From: Gammaproteobacteria bacterium
GTDB lineage: Bacteria; Pseudomonadota; Gammaproteobacteria; DSM-16500
NCBI GenBank assembly: GCA_013816845.1
Contig: JACDDU010000003.1
Coordinates: forward strand, 372,001 to 436,000
Direction: 5' to 3'
DNA length: 64,000 nt
In this document: piece by piece, positions 8,970 through 16,604 of the stretch
Numbering within the stretch: the first letter of the stretch is position 1
How the letters are laid out: every line of letters begins with the position of its first letter
The notes under the pieces: generated by a model
What the model was told of the DNA's origin: nothing
Seen by the model: only the letters and a program-made list of their open reading frames with translations
The model's database searches: none
Translations under genes and position numbers: made by a program

Positions 8970-10490
8970 ATGGCGCTTGCCATTGTGTATAGCCGTGCAT
9001 CTGCGGGTATTGATGCACCGCTTGTAACAGTTGAAGTTGATCTATCTTTTGGTACCTCAAAATTTAATATTGTAGGATTGCCGGAAACTGCCGTCAAAGA
9101 AAGTAAAGATCGGGTGCGCAGTGCCATTATTAATTCTCATTTTGATTTTCCGGGTCGACGGATTACCGTTAATCTTGCTCCTGCTGATTTAAAGAAAGAA
9201 GGGTCGCGTTTCGATTTGCCGATTGCATTAGGGATACTTGCAGCTTCGGGTCAAATTCCTAAAGAAGCTTTATTAGCATATGAACTAGGGGGAGAGTTAG
9301 CATTAAACGGCGAATTAAGAGCTATTCGCGGCGTATTGCCGCATGTTGTCGCTTGTTTGCGTGCAAAGCGTCAATTGATTGTGCCTGCAGCAAGTCGGTA
9401 TGAAGCAAGCCTTCTTCCCGAAGCGCAAGTACTCATTGCGAACCATTTACTTGACGTATGCGCTCACATTAAAGGCGAACGTTTGTTGCCAGTCTGTGAA
9501 TCTTTTCAATTCGATGCAATTCCTCATGACGCTTTAGATGTTGCAGATGTTGTTGGGCAACTTCACGCAAAGCGGGCGCTTGCCATTGCAGCTGCGGGGC
9601 GTCACAGTTTATTGCTGATCGGACCGCCTGGAACGGGCAAAACGATGTTAGCCAAAAGATTAGTAACTTTACTACCAGCTTTGGGTGAATCAGAGGCGCT
9701 TGCCGTTGCGTCCATTTTTTCCTGTAGCAGTGCAGGGTTTGATGCCAAACATTGGCGAACTGTGCCCTTTCGTGCGCCTCACCATAGTAGTTCCTATGTT
9801 GCTTTGGTGGGCGGTGGGCGTCCGCCACGACCTGGTGAAATATCACTTGCCCATCACGGCGTTTTATTTTTAGACGAATTGCCTGAATTTAAAAGAGAGG
9901 TTTTAGAAAGTTTGCGTGAACCGATGGAAGCGGGTTTTATTGCCATTTCTCGCGCTGCGAGTCAGGTGACTTTTCCAGCTTCTTTCCAATTGGTGGCGGC
10001 GATGAATCCTTGTCCTTGCGGCCAATTTGGGAGTAAAGAAACGTATTGTCGCTGTTCGCCGCAGCAAGTGAGTCGTTATCTAAGTAGAATTTCTGGTCCC
10101 TTATTAGATCGAATTGATATGCAAGTTGAAGTCCCTAAAGTTCCTCAAGAAGCGTTTGCACAAAAGGTTGAACATCCTGCCTACCGAAGTGACGTGTTGC
10201 GTGCAACGATTGAACAAGCTTGGCAGTTGCAATTTGATCGACAAAAAAAATGTAATGCCTATTTAAATGAGCGCGAGATTACGTGTTTAGAAATTCTACC
10301 TCAGGCAAAGAATTTGCTGCATTTAGCGATGAAAAAATTTAACCTTTCTGCGCGGGTTTATCATCGCTTAATAAAAATAGCACGCACGATTGCTGATTTA
10401 GGTGCAAGTTCTGTCATTGACGATAAGCATGTTAGCGAGGCATTGCTTTACCGAGTATTTGACCGGATTAAGGCAGCTTCGACAAATTGA
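8970..10490 (+). CDS. comM: ComM/YifB-type magnesium-chelatase-like AAA+ ATPase
   Basis: ComM is a hexameric AAA+ helicase that promotes branch migration during natural transformation. The 506-residue protein has an N-terminal Lon-protease-like domain (ALAIVYSRASAGIDAPLVTV...), a Walker A motif GPPGTGKTMLAKR near residue 216, Walker B HHGVLFLDELPEF near 300, and the zinc-like cysteine set NPCPCGQFGS...CRCSP. A C-terminal helical Mg-chelatase module follows (NLSARVYHRLIKIARTIADL). With dprA and comF also in this window, DNA-uptake functions are likely in this organism. It stands alone between murU and an unknown gene. Confidence 0.95.
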   Translation: MALAIVYSRASAGIDAPLVTVEVDLSFGTSKFNIVGLPETAVKESKDRVRSAIINSHFDFPGRRITVNLAPADLKKEGSRFDLPIALGILAASGQIPKEALLAYELGGELALNGELRAIRGVLPHVVACLRAKRQLIVPAASRYEASLLPEAQVLIANHLLDVCAHIKGERLLPVCESFQFDAIPHDALDVADVVGQLHAKRALAIAAAGRHSLLLIGPPGTGKTMLAKRLVTLLPALGESEALAVASIFSCSSAGFDAKHWRTVPFRAPHHSSSYVALVGGGRPPRPGEISLAHHGVLFLDELPEFKREVLESLREPMEAGFIAISRAASQVTFPASFQLVAAMNPCPCGQFGSKETYCRCSPQQVSRYLSRISGPLLDRIDMQVEVPKVPQEAFAQKVEHPAYRSDVLRATIEQAWQLQFDRQKKCNAYLNEREITCLEILPQAKNLLHLAMKKFNLSARVYHRLIKIARTIADLGASSVIDDKHVSEALLYRVFDRIKAASTN

Positions 10491-10579
10491 TCAATTTTTT
10501 TACAATATTATCCTAAGCTTCAGGATTATAATGAAGTTAGGCGTTTCGTCATTTGCGTAAGATTCAAGAGGAGATAGGC

Positions 10580-10978
10580 ATGACGTTGACTTTTTATCCC
10601 CATGGGGATGACATGCTAAAGGGGTCGCTTGCAGACCGAATTGAAATTTTAATGGAAGCCGCGGAACGTTACAAAGCGGTTGTCATCGAAGTTTTACCCA
10701 AACCTGATGCGAGCGAAGAAGCAAAAAAACGGATGACCCCACGGGATTTGAAAGCCGCTTTTAATTGGGAAGAAATAGCCCGCGTTTTATTAGCAGTGCG
10801 TGAACTTCCGGAAATGAACAAAAGCGATAAATTAATGAAAGCGAGTTTATTGAAAAAATTAGCCGAAGTTTATGAAGTTTTGCGTGCTGCAAAAATGTCA
10901 AAACTTGAAGCTGTGCGCTTAGCTCTGATTAATGAATCTAACCAATTAGGGGGAAATAGTACTCAAATGGGTGGATAG
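10580..10978 (+). CDS. Conserved-looking hypothetical protein, 132 aa
   Basis: I do not recognise this gene. It encodes a soluble, charged, mainly alpha-helical protein (SLADRIEILMEAAERYKAVVIE, KLMKASLLKKLAEVYEVLRA) with no signal peptide, membrane segment or catalytic motif that I can see. The chosen ATG has AGGAG six bases upstream. A longer version starting 27 bases earlier is possible but has no ribosome site. Codon use resembles its neighbours, so it looks like a genuine expressed gene. It lies 89 bp downstream of comM, in the same direction, and could be in that transcript. Confidence 0.7.
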   Translation: MTLTFYPHGDDMLKGSLADRIEILMEAAERYKAVVIEVLPKPDASEEAKKRMTPRDLKAAFNWEEIARVLLAVRELPEMNKSDKLMKASLLKKLAEVYEVLRAAKMSKLEAVRLALINESNQLGGNSTQMGG

Positions 10979-10982
10979 AAAC

Positions 10983-11099
10983 ATGACTTTCTTTACGCTA
11001 CTCAATGCTTTGGATCGTATGATTGCCTTGCCTATTCTTCGTCGTACCGCATTTACACCGAGAAATTGTAGTGCGCACAGACGGACTCCGAGCTTTTAA
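10983..11099 (+). CDS. Possible 38-aa peptide downstream of the hypothetical gene
   Basis: A short open frame (MTFFTLLNALDRMIALPIL... ending TPSF) starts four bases after the stop of the preceding gene, with a weak GGTGGATAG ribosome-site-like stretch. It is mildly amphipathic with an Arg-rich tail. There is no known family. It could be a coupled peptide or the remnant of a longer gene; support is only position and an open frame. Confidence 0.25.
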   Translation: MTFFTLLNALDRMIALPILRRTAFTPRNCSAHRRTPSF

Positions 11100-11102
11100 T
11101 CT

Positions 11103-11127
11103 CAAACCCAGCACTTGAATGGGTTTG
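11103..11127. terminator. Hairpin between convergent hypothetical gene and rpoH
   Basis: CAAACCCA and TGGGTTTG form a perfect 8-bp stem around a 9-base loop, exactly between two convergent genes. No strong U tract follows on either strand, so it is a probable but weak bidirectional terminator. Confidence 0.45.
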
Positions 11128-11129
11128 GG

Positions 11130-11993
11130 TTATTTAGCTTGAAAGGCTTCTACTACCGTGCGCAATTTAGCCATCGCGTTTTTCTCCAACTGACGGACGC
11201 GTTCTGCGGAAATCTGATATTTCTCCGCTAAATCTTGCAAGGTGAGTTTATTTTCCCCCAACCAGCGAGTGCGAATAATATCTTGGCTGCGGGTGTCGAG
11301 TTGGTCCAAGGCTTGGTAAATCATGTCATTGGATTGGGTGGTCCAATCGGAGTTTTCTAATTGTTGAGCGGGGTTATAGCGATAATCTTCGAGATAGGCA
11401 GCGGGTGCAAAATGGTTTTCATCGTCATCATCAGGATAGCCGTCAAAGGAAGTATCAGCGGTAGCAAGTCGTAACTCCATTTCGCGTACTGTTTCAGGTT
11501 TTACGCCTAAATCCTTGGCAATAGAATCTACTTCTTGATTGCTCATCCAGCCCAGACGTTTTTTGAGGTTACGTAAATTAAAAAATAATTTGCGTTGCGA
11601 TTTAGTCGTCGCAATTTTAACAATGCGCCAGTTGCGTAAAATGTATTCGTGAATTTCAGCTTTGATCCAATGCATGGCAAAAGTGACTAAGCGCACACCC
11701 ATGTCTGGGTTAAACCGGCGTACTGCTTTCATTAAGCCAATGTTACCTTCTTGAATTAAGTCAGCGAGGGGTAGTCCATAACCTAAATAGCCTTTAGCAA
11801 CCCGCGCCACATAGCGCAAATGCGCAAGAATGAGTTTTTTTGCCGAAGCTAAATCTCCTTCTTTTTGCAAATTAACAGCTGCATTATGCTCTTCTTCTTG
11901 GGTTAAAAGCGGAACCTGGTTAACGTAATTCAAATAAGCTTCCAAGCTTCCAACTGGGAAGTTAATACCTACAGTTTGTAAACTTTTGCTCAT
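11130..11993 (-). CDS. rpoH: RNA polymerase heat-shock sigma factor sigma-32
   Basis: RpoH directs transcription of heat-shock genes. The 287-residue protein has the sigma-70 regions in order: region 1.2/2 with [21 protein letters not shown] and [17 protein letters not shown], region 2.4 with [20 protein letters not shown], the RpoH box region ([20 protein letters not shown]) and a region 4 helix-turn-helix ([21 protein letters not shown]). The QRKLFFNLR stretch is the sigma-32 hallmark and separates it from RpoD and RpoS. It lies downstream of ftsY on the same strand, as in the enterobacterial ftsY-ftsE-ftsX-rpoH order, but ftsE and ftsX are missing. Confidence 0.97.
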   Translation of the reverse strand: MSKSLQTVGINFPVGSLEAYLNYVNQVPLLTQEEEHNAAVNLQKEGDLASAKKLILAHLRYVARVAKGYLGYGLPLADLIQEGNIGLMKAVRRFNPDMGVRLVTFAMHWIKAEIHEYILRNWRIVKIATTKSQRKLFFNLRNLKKRLGWMSNQEVDSIAKDLGVKPETVREMELRLATADTSFDGYPDDDDENHFAPAAYLEDYRYNPAQQLENSDWTTQSNDMIYQALDQLDTRSQDIIRTRWLGENKLTLQDLAEKYQISAERVRQLEKNAMAKLRTVVEAFQAK

Positions 11994-12044
11994 AAGGAAA
12001 CTCGCATTAATTGATTTTATTCGAATTTTTTCAAGAAAGACCCA

Positions 12045-12062
12045 AACGGGTAAGCGCCCGTT
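12045..12062 (-). terminator. Candidate terminator after ftsY
   Basis: AACGGG and CCCGTT form a 6-bp stem with a 6-base loop just downstream of the ftsY stop; on the minus strand it is followed by a T-rich GGGTCTTTCTTG. It may separate ftsY from rpoH transcription. Confidence 0.4.
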
Positions 12063-12091
12063 ATCATACGTAATTTATGATAATTTTTCAA

Positions 12092-13096
12092 CTAGCTGCT
12101 AAATAGTGCATCGACAAACTCATCAGCTTGAAAAGGTCGTAAATCATCCATGCCTTCGCCGACGCCAATAAAGCGAATTGGAATATCAAATTCTTTCGCG
12201 ATAGCAAAAATAATGCCGCCTTTGGCGGTGCCATCAAGTTTAGTAATGACAATACCGGTTAACCCAATCGCTGCATGAAATTGTTTTACTTGGTTGAGTG
12301 CATTTTGCCCAAGGGTTGCATCGATGACGATGAGTACTTCATGCGGCGCTGAGGGGTCAGTCTTTGCTAAAACCCGCTTAATTTTTTGAAGTTCAGCCAT
12401 CAGGTTCGATTGCGTATGCAATCTGCCGGCAGTGTCGGCAAGCAAAAGATCCGTATTTCTCGCTTTTGCTGCAGCAAAAGCATCGAAAATGACGGCCGCC
12501 GTATCAGCACCCTGCAATTGCGCGATAACCGGTACATGGTTACGTTCGCCCCATGTTTGTAACTGCTCAATAGCTGCCGCGCGAAACGTATCACCCGCTG
12601 CCAACATAACAGTTTTATGGTCAGCTAAAAAATAATGCGCGAGTTTACCAATGGTCGTCGTTTTTCCAGATCCGTTAATCCCCACCATCAGCATGACAAA
12701 AGGTTTGGCAGTAAAAGTGGGTAATGCTTGTACGCGTGGACGCAAAATGTTTTTCATTTCCGCTTTCAGCGAATGGAGTGCAGCTTCTGTATCGTTTAAT
12801 TCTTTACGGGCTAATTGTTGTGTCAAAGAGTCAATCAGAAGCGTAGTTGTTTCAACGCCAACGTCTGCGGATAAGAGTAAAGTTTCAATTTCGTTTAATA
12901 CATCACGATCAAGCAGCTTCTTGCCTAAAAAAATGCTACCAATACGATCTGTTAAACCATGACGAGTTTTGCTTAACCCTTGTTTTAAACGATTAAAAAA
13001 AGACTTCGGCGCTTCTTTTTCCGGCGCTTGGCTTACTTCTGCTATAGCAGAAGGCGGGTTTTCAGTGGTTTTTTTTCTTTTAAGAAAATCAAACAT
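12092..13096 (-). CDS. ftsY: Signal-recognition-particle receptor FtsY
   Basis: FtsY is the membrane-associated GTPase that docks the SRP-ribosome complex at SecYEG. The 334-residue protein has a short acidic/charged A domain, an N domain (about 60-130) and a GTPase G domain with GINGSGKTTTIGKLA (G1), AAGDTFRAAA, LLADTAGRLHTQSNLM (G3), ITKLDGTAKGG (G4) and FIGVGEGMDDLRPF near the end. The A domain is much shorter than the roughly 200 residues of E. coli FtsY, as in many other bacteria. The start has AAGGA upstream. It diverges from rsmD, the classical rsmD/ftsY arrangement. Confidence 0.97.
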   Translation of the reverse strand: MFDFLKRKKTTENPPSAIAEVSQAPEKEAPKSFFNRLKQGLSKTRHGLTDRIGSIFLGKKLLDRDVLNEIETLLLSADVGVETTTLLIDSLTQQLARKELNDTEAALHSLKAEMKNILRPRVQALPTFTAKPFVMLMVGINGSGKTTTIGKLAHYFLADHKTVMLAAGDTFRAAAIEQLQTWGERNHVPVIAQLQGADTAAVIFDAFAAAKARNTDLLLADTAGRLHTQSNLMAELQKIKRVLAKTDPSAPHEVLIVIDATLGQNALNQVKQFHAAIGLTGIVITKLDGTAKGGIIFAIAKEFDIPIRFIGVGEGMDDLRPFQADEFVDALFSS

Positions 13097-13168
13097 TTTC
13101 TATCCTTAAGCCCAATAAATTTGCCAAGTAATGTAGCATAATCTGGGGAAGAAGAGGGAAGCGGTGAC

Positions 13169-13717
13169 ATGAAAAAAGGTCAAGTTCGTATTATTGCCGG
13201 TATTTGGCGGGGCAGAACTTTAAAAGTACCTGATTTAGCAGGCTTACGGCCCACGCCTGATCGGGTGCGTGAAACAGTTTTTAATTGGTTGAATCAAGCC
13301 ATCGTGGGTGCGCGTTGTCTGGACGCTTTTGCCGGTAGTGGCGCATTTGGTTTTGAGGCTTTGTCCCGAGGGGCAAGTTATGTCGAGATGGTAGATCAGG
13401 CGCCTTTGGTAATCGAAACGCTCAAAGCAGCTTTGCATCGTTTTGAAGGGCTTGCAACCATTTATCAAGCCCGCGTGCCTGAGGAATTGCTTGAAGTAAA
13501 ACAAGCCTTTGATATTGTTTTTATTGATCCACCTTATCAAGCGGGACTGTTATTGCCAACTTGTTTTGCTTTAGAAAAGAGAAAAATGTTAGCAGAAGGC
13601 GCTTGGGTTTATTTAGAGTCAAACAGTGAAATTACGGAAGATCAGTTGCCTAAAGGGTGGCGTTTGGTCAAAAGCCAACGGGCAGGCGAGGTACATTACT
13701 ACCTCGCCCGGCGTTAG
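13169..13717 (+). CDS. rsmD: 16S rRNA m2G966 methyltransferase
   Basis: RsmD methylates G966 of 16S rRNA using S-adenosylmethionine. The 182-residue protein opens with VRIIAGIWRGRTLKVPD and LRPTPDRVRETVFNWL, signatures of the family, then has the SAM-binding CLDAFAGSGAFGFEALSRGA motif and the catalytic DIVFIDPPYQ (NPPF/DPPY-type) motif. It is divergent from ftsY and its stop codon lies immediately next to the stop of the convergent Ser-rich orphan gene, with no intergenic base. Confidence 0.96.
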   Translation: MKKGQVRIIAGIWRGRTLKVPDLAGLRPTPDRVRETVFNWLNQAIVGARCLDAFAGSGAFGFEALSRGASYVEMVDQAPLVIETLKAALHRFEGLATIYQARVPEELLEVKQAFDIVFIDPPYQAGLLLPTCFALEKRKMLAEGAWVYLESNSEITEDQLPKGWRLVKSQRAGEVHYYLARR

Positions 13718-14311
13718 TTACATTGTTTTTCGTTTCTTGTTGTCCTTGGGTTTGATTTCGTCAGAACAAGAAGAAGACGTTTCTTTCGCTTCATTCGAAC
13801 TAGAAGAGGATTTTCCTTTTAAGGCCGAAGTCCATAAAGAAGGCGTCGGATTTTTTTTCTTCTTTCCGCTCGTAATGTCTTGCTTATCATCTTCTGGCGT
13901 TGAGAAGTTATTAACCTGAATGGATAGAGTTTGGGTAACGGAACTCAAAAGGTTAGGTAAGCTCTGGCTGCGATGTTCCTCAAGCTTGTGAACAATCGGT
14001 GAAGAAATTGTAGCTAGACTTTGACTGCGCTGCACAGGATTTAAAGCATTATATTCGCGCTGGATCTTCTCGCGAGAAAATGCTGCAAATCCGCCATTAC
14101 GCAAAAAGGCGTCATAAAGGTTAACCGTGGTGCCTGAGTTTGGAATTAAACCCTTTAATAAATTCTCGGCAATCATGGGGGAGTTTTCAGCTACTTCAAC
14201 CGATTTTTCAAATTCTGCTAAGACTGGGTCGACAACTGCATTCGTTATCGCAACGTCAGCAGTATTAACATTGTTGTTATTGTTATTATTTGGATCTCTT
14301 GAACCTGACAT
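13718..14311 (-). CDS. Orphan Ser/Asn/Lys-rich protein, candidate Dot/Icm effector
   Basis: I recognise no family. The 197-residue protein has no signal peptide or membrane segment. It opens with an Asn run (NNNNNNN, from an AAT/AAC-type repeat), continues with a helical middle (residues about 28-120) that includes two similar Ser/Gln-Ser pieces (VQRSQSLATIS and HRSQSLPNLLSS), and ends in a low-complexity Ser/Glu/Lys tail (KGKSSSSSNEAKETSSSCSD, then KPKDNKKRKTM). An acidic/Ser-rich, disordered C-terminus is typical of type IVB signal regions (E-block-like). The start has GAGG upstream in the context ACGAGGTT, also found before the 937-residue orphan. It stands alone with its own AT-rich upstream region containing a TTAA-N7-TTAA motif. 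Effector status is inference; a nuclear-localisation-like basic tail is suggestive only. Confidence 0.6.
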   Translation of the reverse strand: MSGSRDPNNNNNNNVNTADVAITNAVVDPVLAEFEKSVEVAENSPMIAENLLKGLIPNSGTTVNLYDAFLRNGGFAAFSREKIQREYNALNPVQRSQSLATISSPIVHKLEEHRSQSLPNLLSSVTQTLSIQVNNFSTPEDDKQDITSGKKKKNPTPSLWTSALKGKSSSSSNEAKETSSSCSDEIKPKDNKKRKTM

Positions 14312-14384
14312 GTGAACCTCGTGAATTTATATTTTTATTATTATTATTTTTATTTTTGAAGTCCCTAGCATGGATCAAAGCTCA

Positions 14385-14399
14385 TTAAACTTTAATTAA
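14385..14399 (-). promoter_or_regulatory. PmrA-box-like TTAA-N7-TTAA upstream of the Ser-rich orphan
   Basis: Two TTAA half-sites separated by seven bases, the core spacing of Legionella/Coxiella PmrA boxes, lie about 74 bases upstream of the orphan's start. The surroundings are AT-rich, so chance occurrence is quite possible. The flanking consensus bases match poorly. Confidence 0.3.
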
Positions 14400-14527
14400 A
14401 TTAGCACACAATTCTTAATTTACTATTAACAGTCAATGGATTAAGACTAGTAAATTTAAATTTAAACGCTACACTAAGGTTCACAACTTTCATCGAACCC
14501 TTCCAATTAAAAAAAAAATTGATAACA

Positions 14528-15604
14528 ATGACGAGCTTAGAAAAAATTAAACCACGACTCTTAACAGGTGATACACCCACGGGACGATTGCATTTGGGAC
14601 ATTGGGTTGGATCCGTTGAAAATCGTGTGGCTTTACAAGGCGATTTTGAGTGTTTTTTTATTATCGCAAACATTCATGCTTTCACGACCCGGCTCGAAAA
14701 GTCCGCTGAAATTCATCAAAGCGTGATGGATATCGCTATTGATTATCTCGCAGCCGGCATCGATCCGACGCGAAGCACCATATTCATTCAATCCGAAGTT
14801 CCCGCAATTTCGGAACTTACGTTTTTATTGAGTATGCTTGTCCCCTATCCCAGACTCATGCGTAATCCTACGATTAAAGATGAAATTCGTGATAAAGGAT
14901 TGGGTGATAACTATTCTTTTGGTTTTTTACTTTATCCCATTGGTCAAATTGCCGATATTCTCGCTTTCCGTCCAGCTGTTGTTCCCGTTGGGGAAGATCA
15001 AGTTCCTCACGTCGAGTTAACGCGGGAAGTAGCGCGGAAATTTAATCAACTCTATTGCCACGTGGATCCCCATACAGCAGATCAGGATTACGTGAAGCAG
15101 GGTGGTATTTTCCCAATTGTTGAAACCAAATTAGGTCGTACGAAAAGACTCGTTGGTACGGGAGGACCTGATGCACAAGGTCATTTATTAAAAATGTCTA
15201 AATCTTTGAATAATACAATTATGTTGGGTGATACGCCTGATGAAATAAAAAAGAAAGTTATGAATATGTATACCGATCCAAAGCGATTAAAAGCAACGGA
15301 TAAAGGGTCGGTCGAAAATAATCCGCTTTGGATTTTTCATGAAACCTTTAATACGGACCGCAGTTGGGTTGAAGACGCTAAATATCGTTATGCCCAAGGT
15401 GAGATTGGTGATGTGGAATGTAAGAAAAAGTTGATTGAAGTTTTAGTCGCCCTAATTGAACCGATGCAATTACGACGTAAGCAGTTTGAAGCTGACTTAC
15501 ATTACGTTAAAACAGTTTTGCAAGATGGCTGTGAAAAAGCCCGTGTTAGTGCTAACCAAACTTTAAATTTAGTTAAAGAAGCGATGCATCAGAGGTATTT
15601 TTAA
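14528..15604 (+). CDS. trpS: Tryptophanyl-tRNA synthetase
   Basis: TrpRS charges tRNA-Trp. It is a class I synthetase with the HIGH-type motif HLGH at 22-25 within TGRLHLGHWVGS and KMSKS at 222-226. PVGEDQVPHVELTREVARKF is typical of bacterial TrpRS. The start is set at ATG; a TTG three codons upstream in the same frame is possible, as neither has a good ribosome site. About 358 residues, slightly longer than the E. coli enzyme (334). It is followed without gap by a 43-residue membrane peptide. Confidence 0.95.
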   Translation: MTSLEKIKPRLLTGDTPTGRLHLGHWVGSVENRVALQGDFECFFIIANIHAFTTRLEKSAEIHQSVMDIAIDYLAAGIDPTRSTIFIQSEVPAISELTFLLSMLVPYPRLMRNPTIKDEIRDKGLGDNYSFGFLLYPIGQIADILAFRPAVVPVGEDQVPHVELTREVARKFNQLYCHVDPHTADQDYVKQGGIFPIVETKLGRTKRLVGTGGPDAQGHLLKMSKSLNNTIMLGDTPDEIKKKVMNMYTDPKRLKATDKGSVENNPLWIFHETFNTDRSWVEDAKYRYAQGEIGDVECKKKLIEVLVALIEPMQLRRKQFEADLHYVKTVLQDGCEKARVSANQTLNLVKEAMHQRYF

Positions 15605-15736
15605 ATGAATCAATCCGACAAGAACGATGACGAATTAAGACCCTTCCGTTTTTTAAATGTAACGATTTTGCAGTGGATGGCCATTCTTGCCATTGTTGGT
15701 ATTGTTGGCTATTGGCTATTAAGTCGTTATGCATAA
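15605..15736 (+). CDS. 43-aa single-pass membrane microprotein coupled to trpS
   Basis: The ATG follows the trpS stop codon directly, with AGAGG in the end of trpS as a ribosome site. The peptide has a charged N-terminus (MNQSDKNDDELRPFRFLN) and one strong hydrophobic helix (LQWMAILAIVGIVGYWLL) ending in SRYA. I do not recognise the family. The layout (charged cytosolic tail, one helix, tight coupling) suggests a real small membrane protein of unknown role. Confidence 0.6.
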   Translation: MNQSDKNDDELRPFRFLNVTILQWMAILAIVGIVGYWLLSRYA

Positions 15737-15769
15737 CCGCTGTTTTTTATAGCATGATCGGCTCTAAAA

Positions 15770-15880
15770 AAGCGGAGGACAGCGGCTTTGCACCGGCTCT
15801 TGCCGCCCGTTCGCAAGACTTGGGTGCTTAGCTGCCCCGTCATGAAGTTCCCTTGCTCTCTGCTAGGGGAGATCCTCTAT
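15770..15880. other. GC-richer, possibly structured intergenic segment
   Basis: This stretch is more GC-rich than its surroundings. It could fold with an outer GAGGA/TCCTC helix enclosing three short helices (GCGG/CCGC, GGGTGC...GCTGCCC, TTCCC/GGGGA). It has no open frame of note. It does not match SRP RNA, tmRNA or 6S signatures I know. It may be an unassigned small RNA or a 5' leader for the following lipoprotein gene; the evidence is weak. Confidence 0.25.
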
Positions 15881-16004
15881 ACAAATACGTTGTAAATTGG
15901 GATAAGATACCGACTTTATGTAAGGGTTTACATAAACATTAACTGCCTTGTTCTCAACGGTGATGTTGTGCAAGGAGTTCACTACATGATAAGGAAAATT
16001 CTCA

Positions 16005-16502
16005 ATGCGTAAAAATCTACTGATTGCAGCCCTCGCGGGATTAACGATTTTAAGTATGACCTCTTGTTCCAGATCAGAAGAGAAAACAGTGACCGTGGAC
16101 GAAACCCCAGCATCGACAGTTGTCACGGTTCAGCAACCTGTTCCTGGCACTGATAGTACAGCTGTTACTCAAACGACAATTACGCCTGATACCCAACCTG
16201 TCGTTACTGTTCCTGATGCATCAACCTCCTCCTCATCAAGCACAACGACCACGACTGTCGGTGATCCAGAAGCACCTACGATGCAGTCGCAAAGCGAAAC
16301 TGTGGTGACACCATCAGATACCACTTCTAGCATGCCATCGACCACGACGACCACAACAACTGTGACCCCAGGGAGTAGCGATACGTCTTCATCCACTACA
16401 GATAATACAACTTCAAGTACCGATACGACTTCGACCCTAACACCACCTGTTCCATCCGATGGATCGACTTCTTCAGCTTCACAAATGCCTGATACACAGT
16501 AA
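16005..16502 (+). CDS. Thr/Ser-rich putative lipoprotein
   Basis: A 165-residue exported protein. The first 20 residues form a signal peptide ending in a lipobox-like LSMTSC, predicting lipidation at the Cys. The rest is low-complexity, about half Thr and Ser with Val, Pro and Asp, including TTTTT and SSSS runs and no predicted fold. Such tails are usually flexible surface or periplasmic spacers. The ATG has AAGGA upstream. The gene lies just before gspD but a strong hairpin separates them, so it is probably not part of the secretion operon. The repetitive ACC/ACG/TCA codons could be unstable. Function unknown. Confidence 0.75.
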   Translation: MRKNLLIAALAGLTILSMTSCSRSEEKTVTVDETPASTVVTVQQPVPGTDSTAVTQTTITPDTQPVVTVPDASTSSSSSTTTTTVGDPEAPTMQSQSETVVTPSDTTSSMPSTTTTTTTVTPGSSDTSSSTTDNTTSSTDTTSTLTPPVPSDGSTSSASQMPDTQ

Positions 16503-16512
16503 TTCTTCGCAA

Positions 16513-16539
16513 CGCCCTGGCTATTTTTAACCCAGGGCG
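16513..16539 (+). terminator. Rho-independent-type terminator after the lipoprotein gene
   Basis: CGCCCTGG and CCAGGGCG form a perfect 8-bp stem with an 11-base loop directly after the stop codon, followed by a pyrimidine-rich stretch. It isolates the lipoprotein gene from gspD. Confidence 0.7.
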
Positions 16540-16604
16540 ACTTGCTTCTCTCCGCCTTTTTTCCTTATCATTACTATCGCTCTTTTCTGTGATAACCTTA
16601 CGCG

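Noticed and set aside
9469-9846. 125-codon frame antisense within comM
   Set aside because: The comM frame carries intact AAA+ motifs over the same bases.
15770-15880. Assignment of the structured segment as SRP RNA, 6S RNA or tmRNA
   Set aside because: None of the conserved cores (the SRP GGAAG-type loop, the 6S open bubble layout, the tmRNA tag frame) could be found on either strand.
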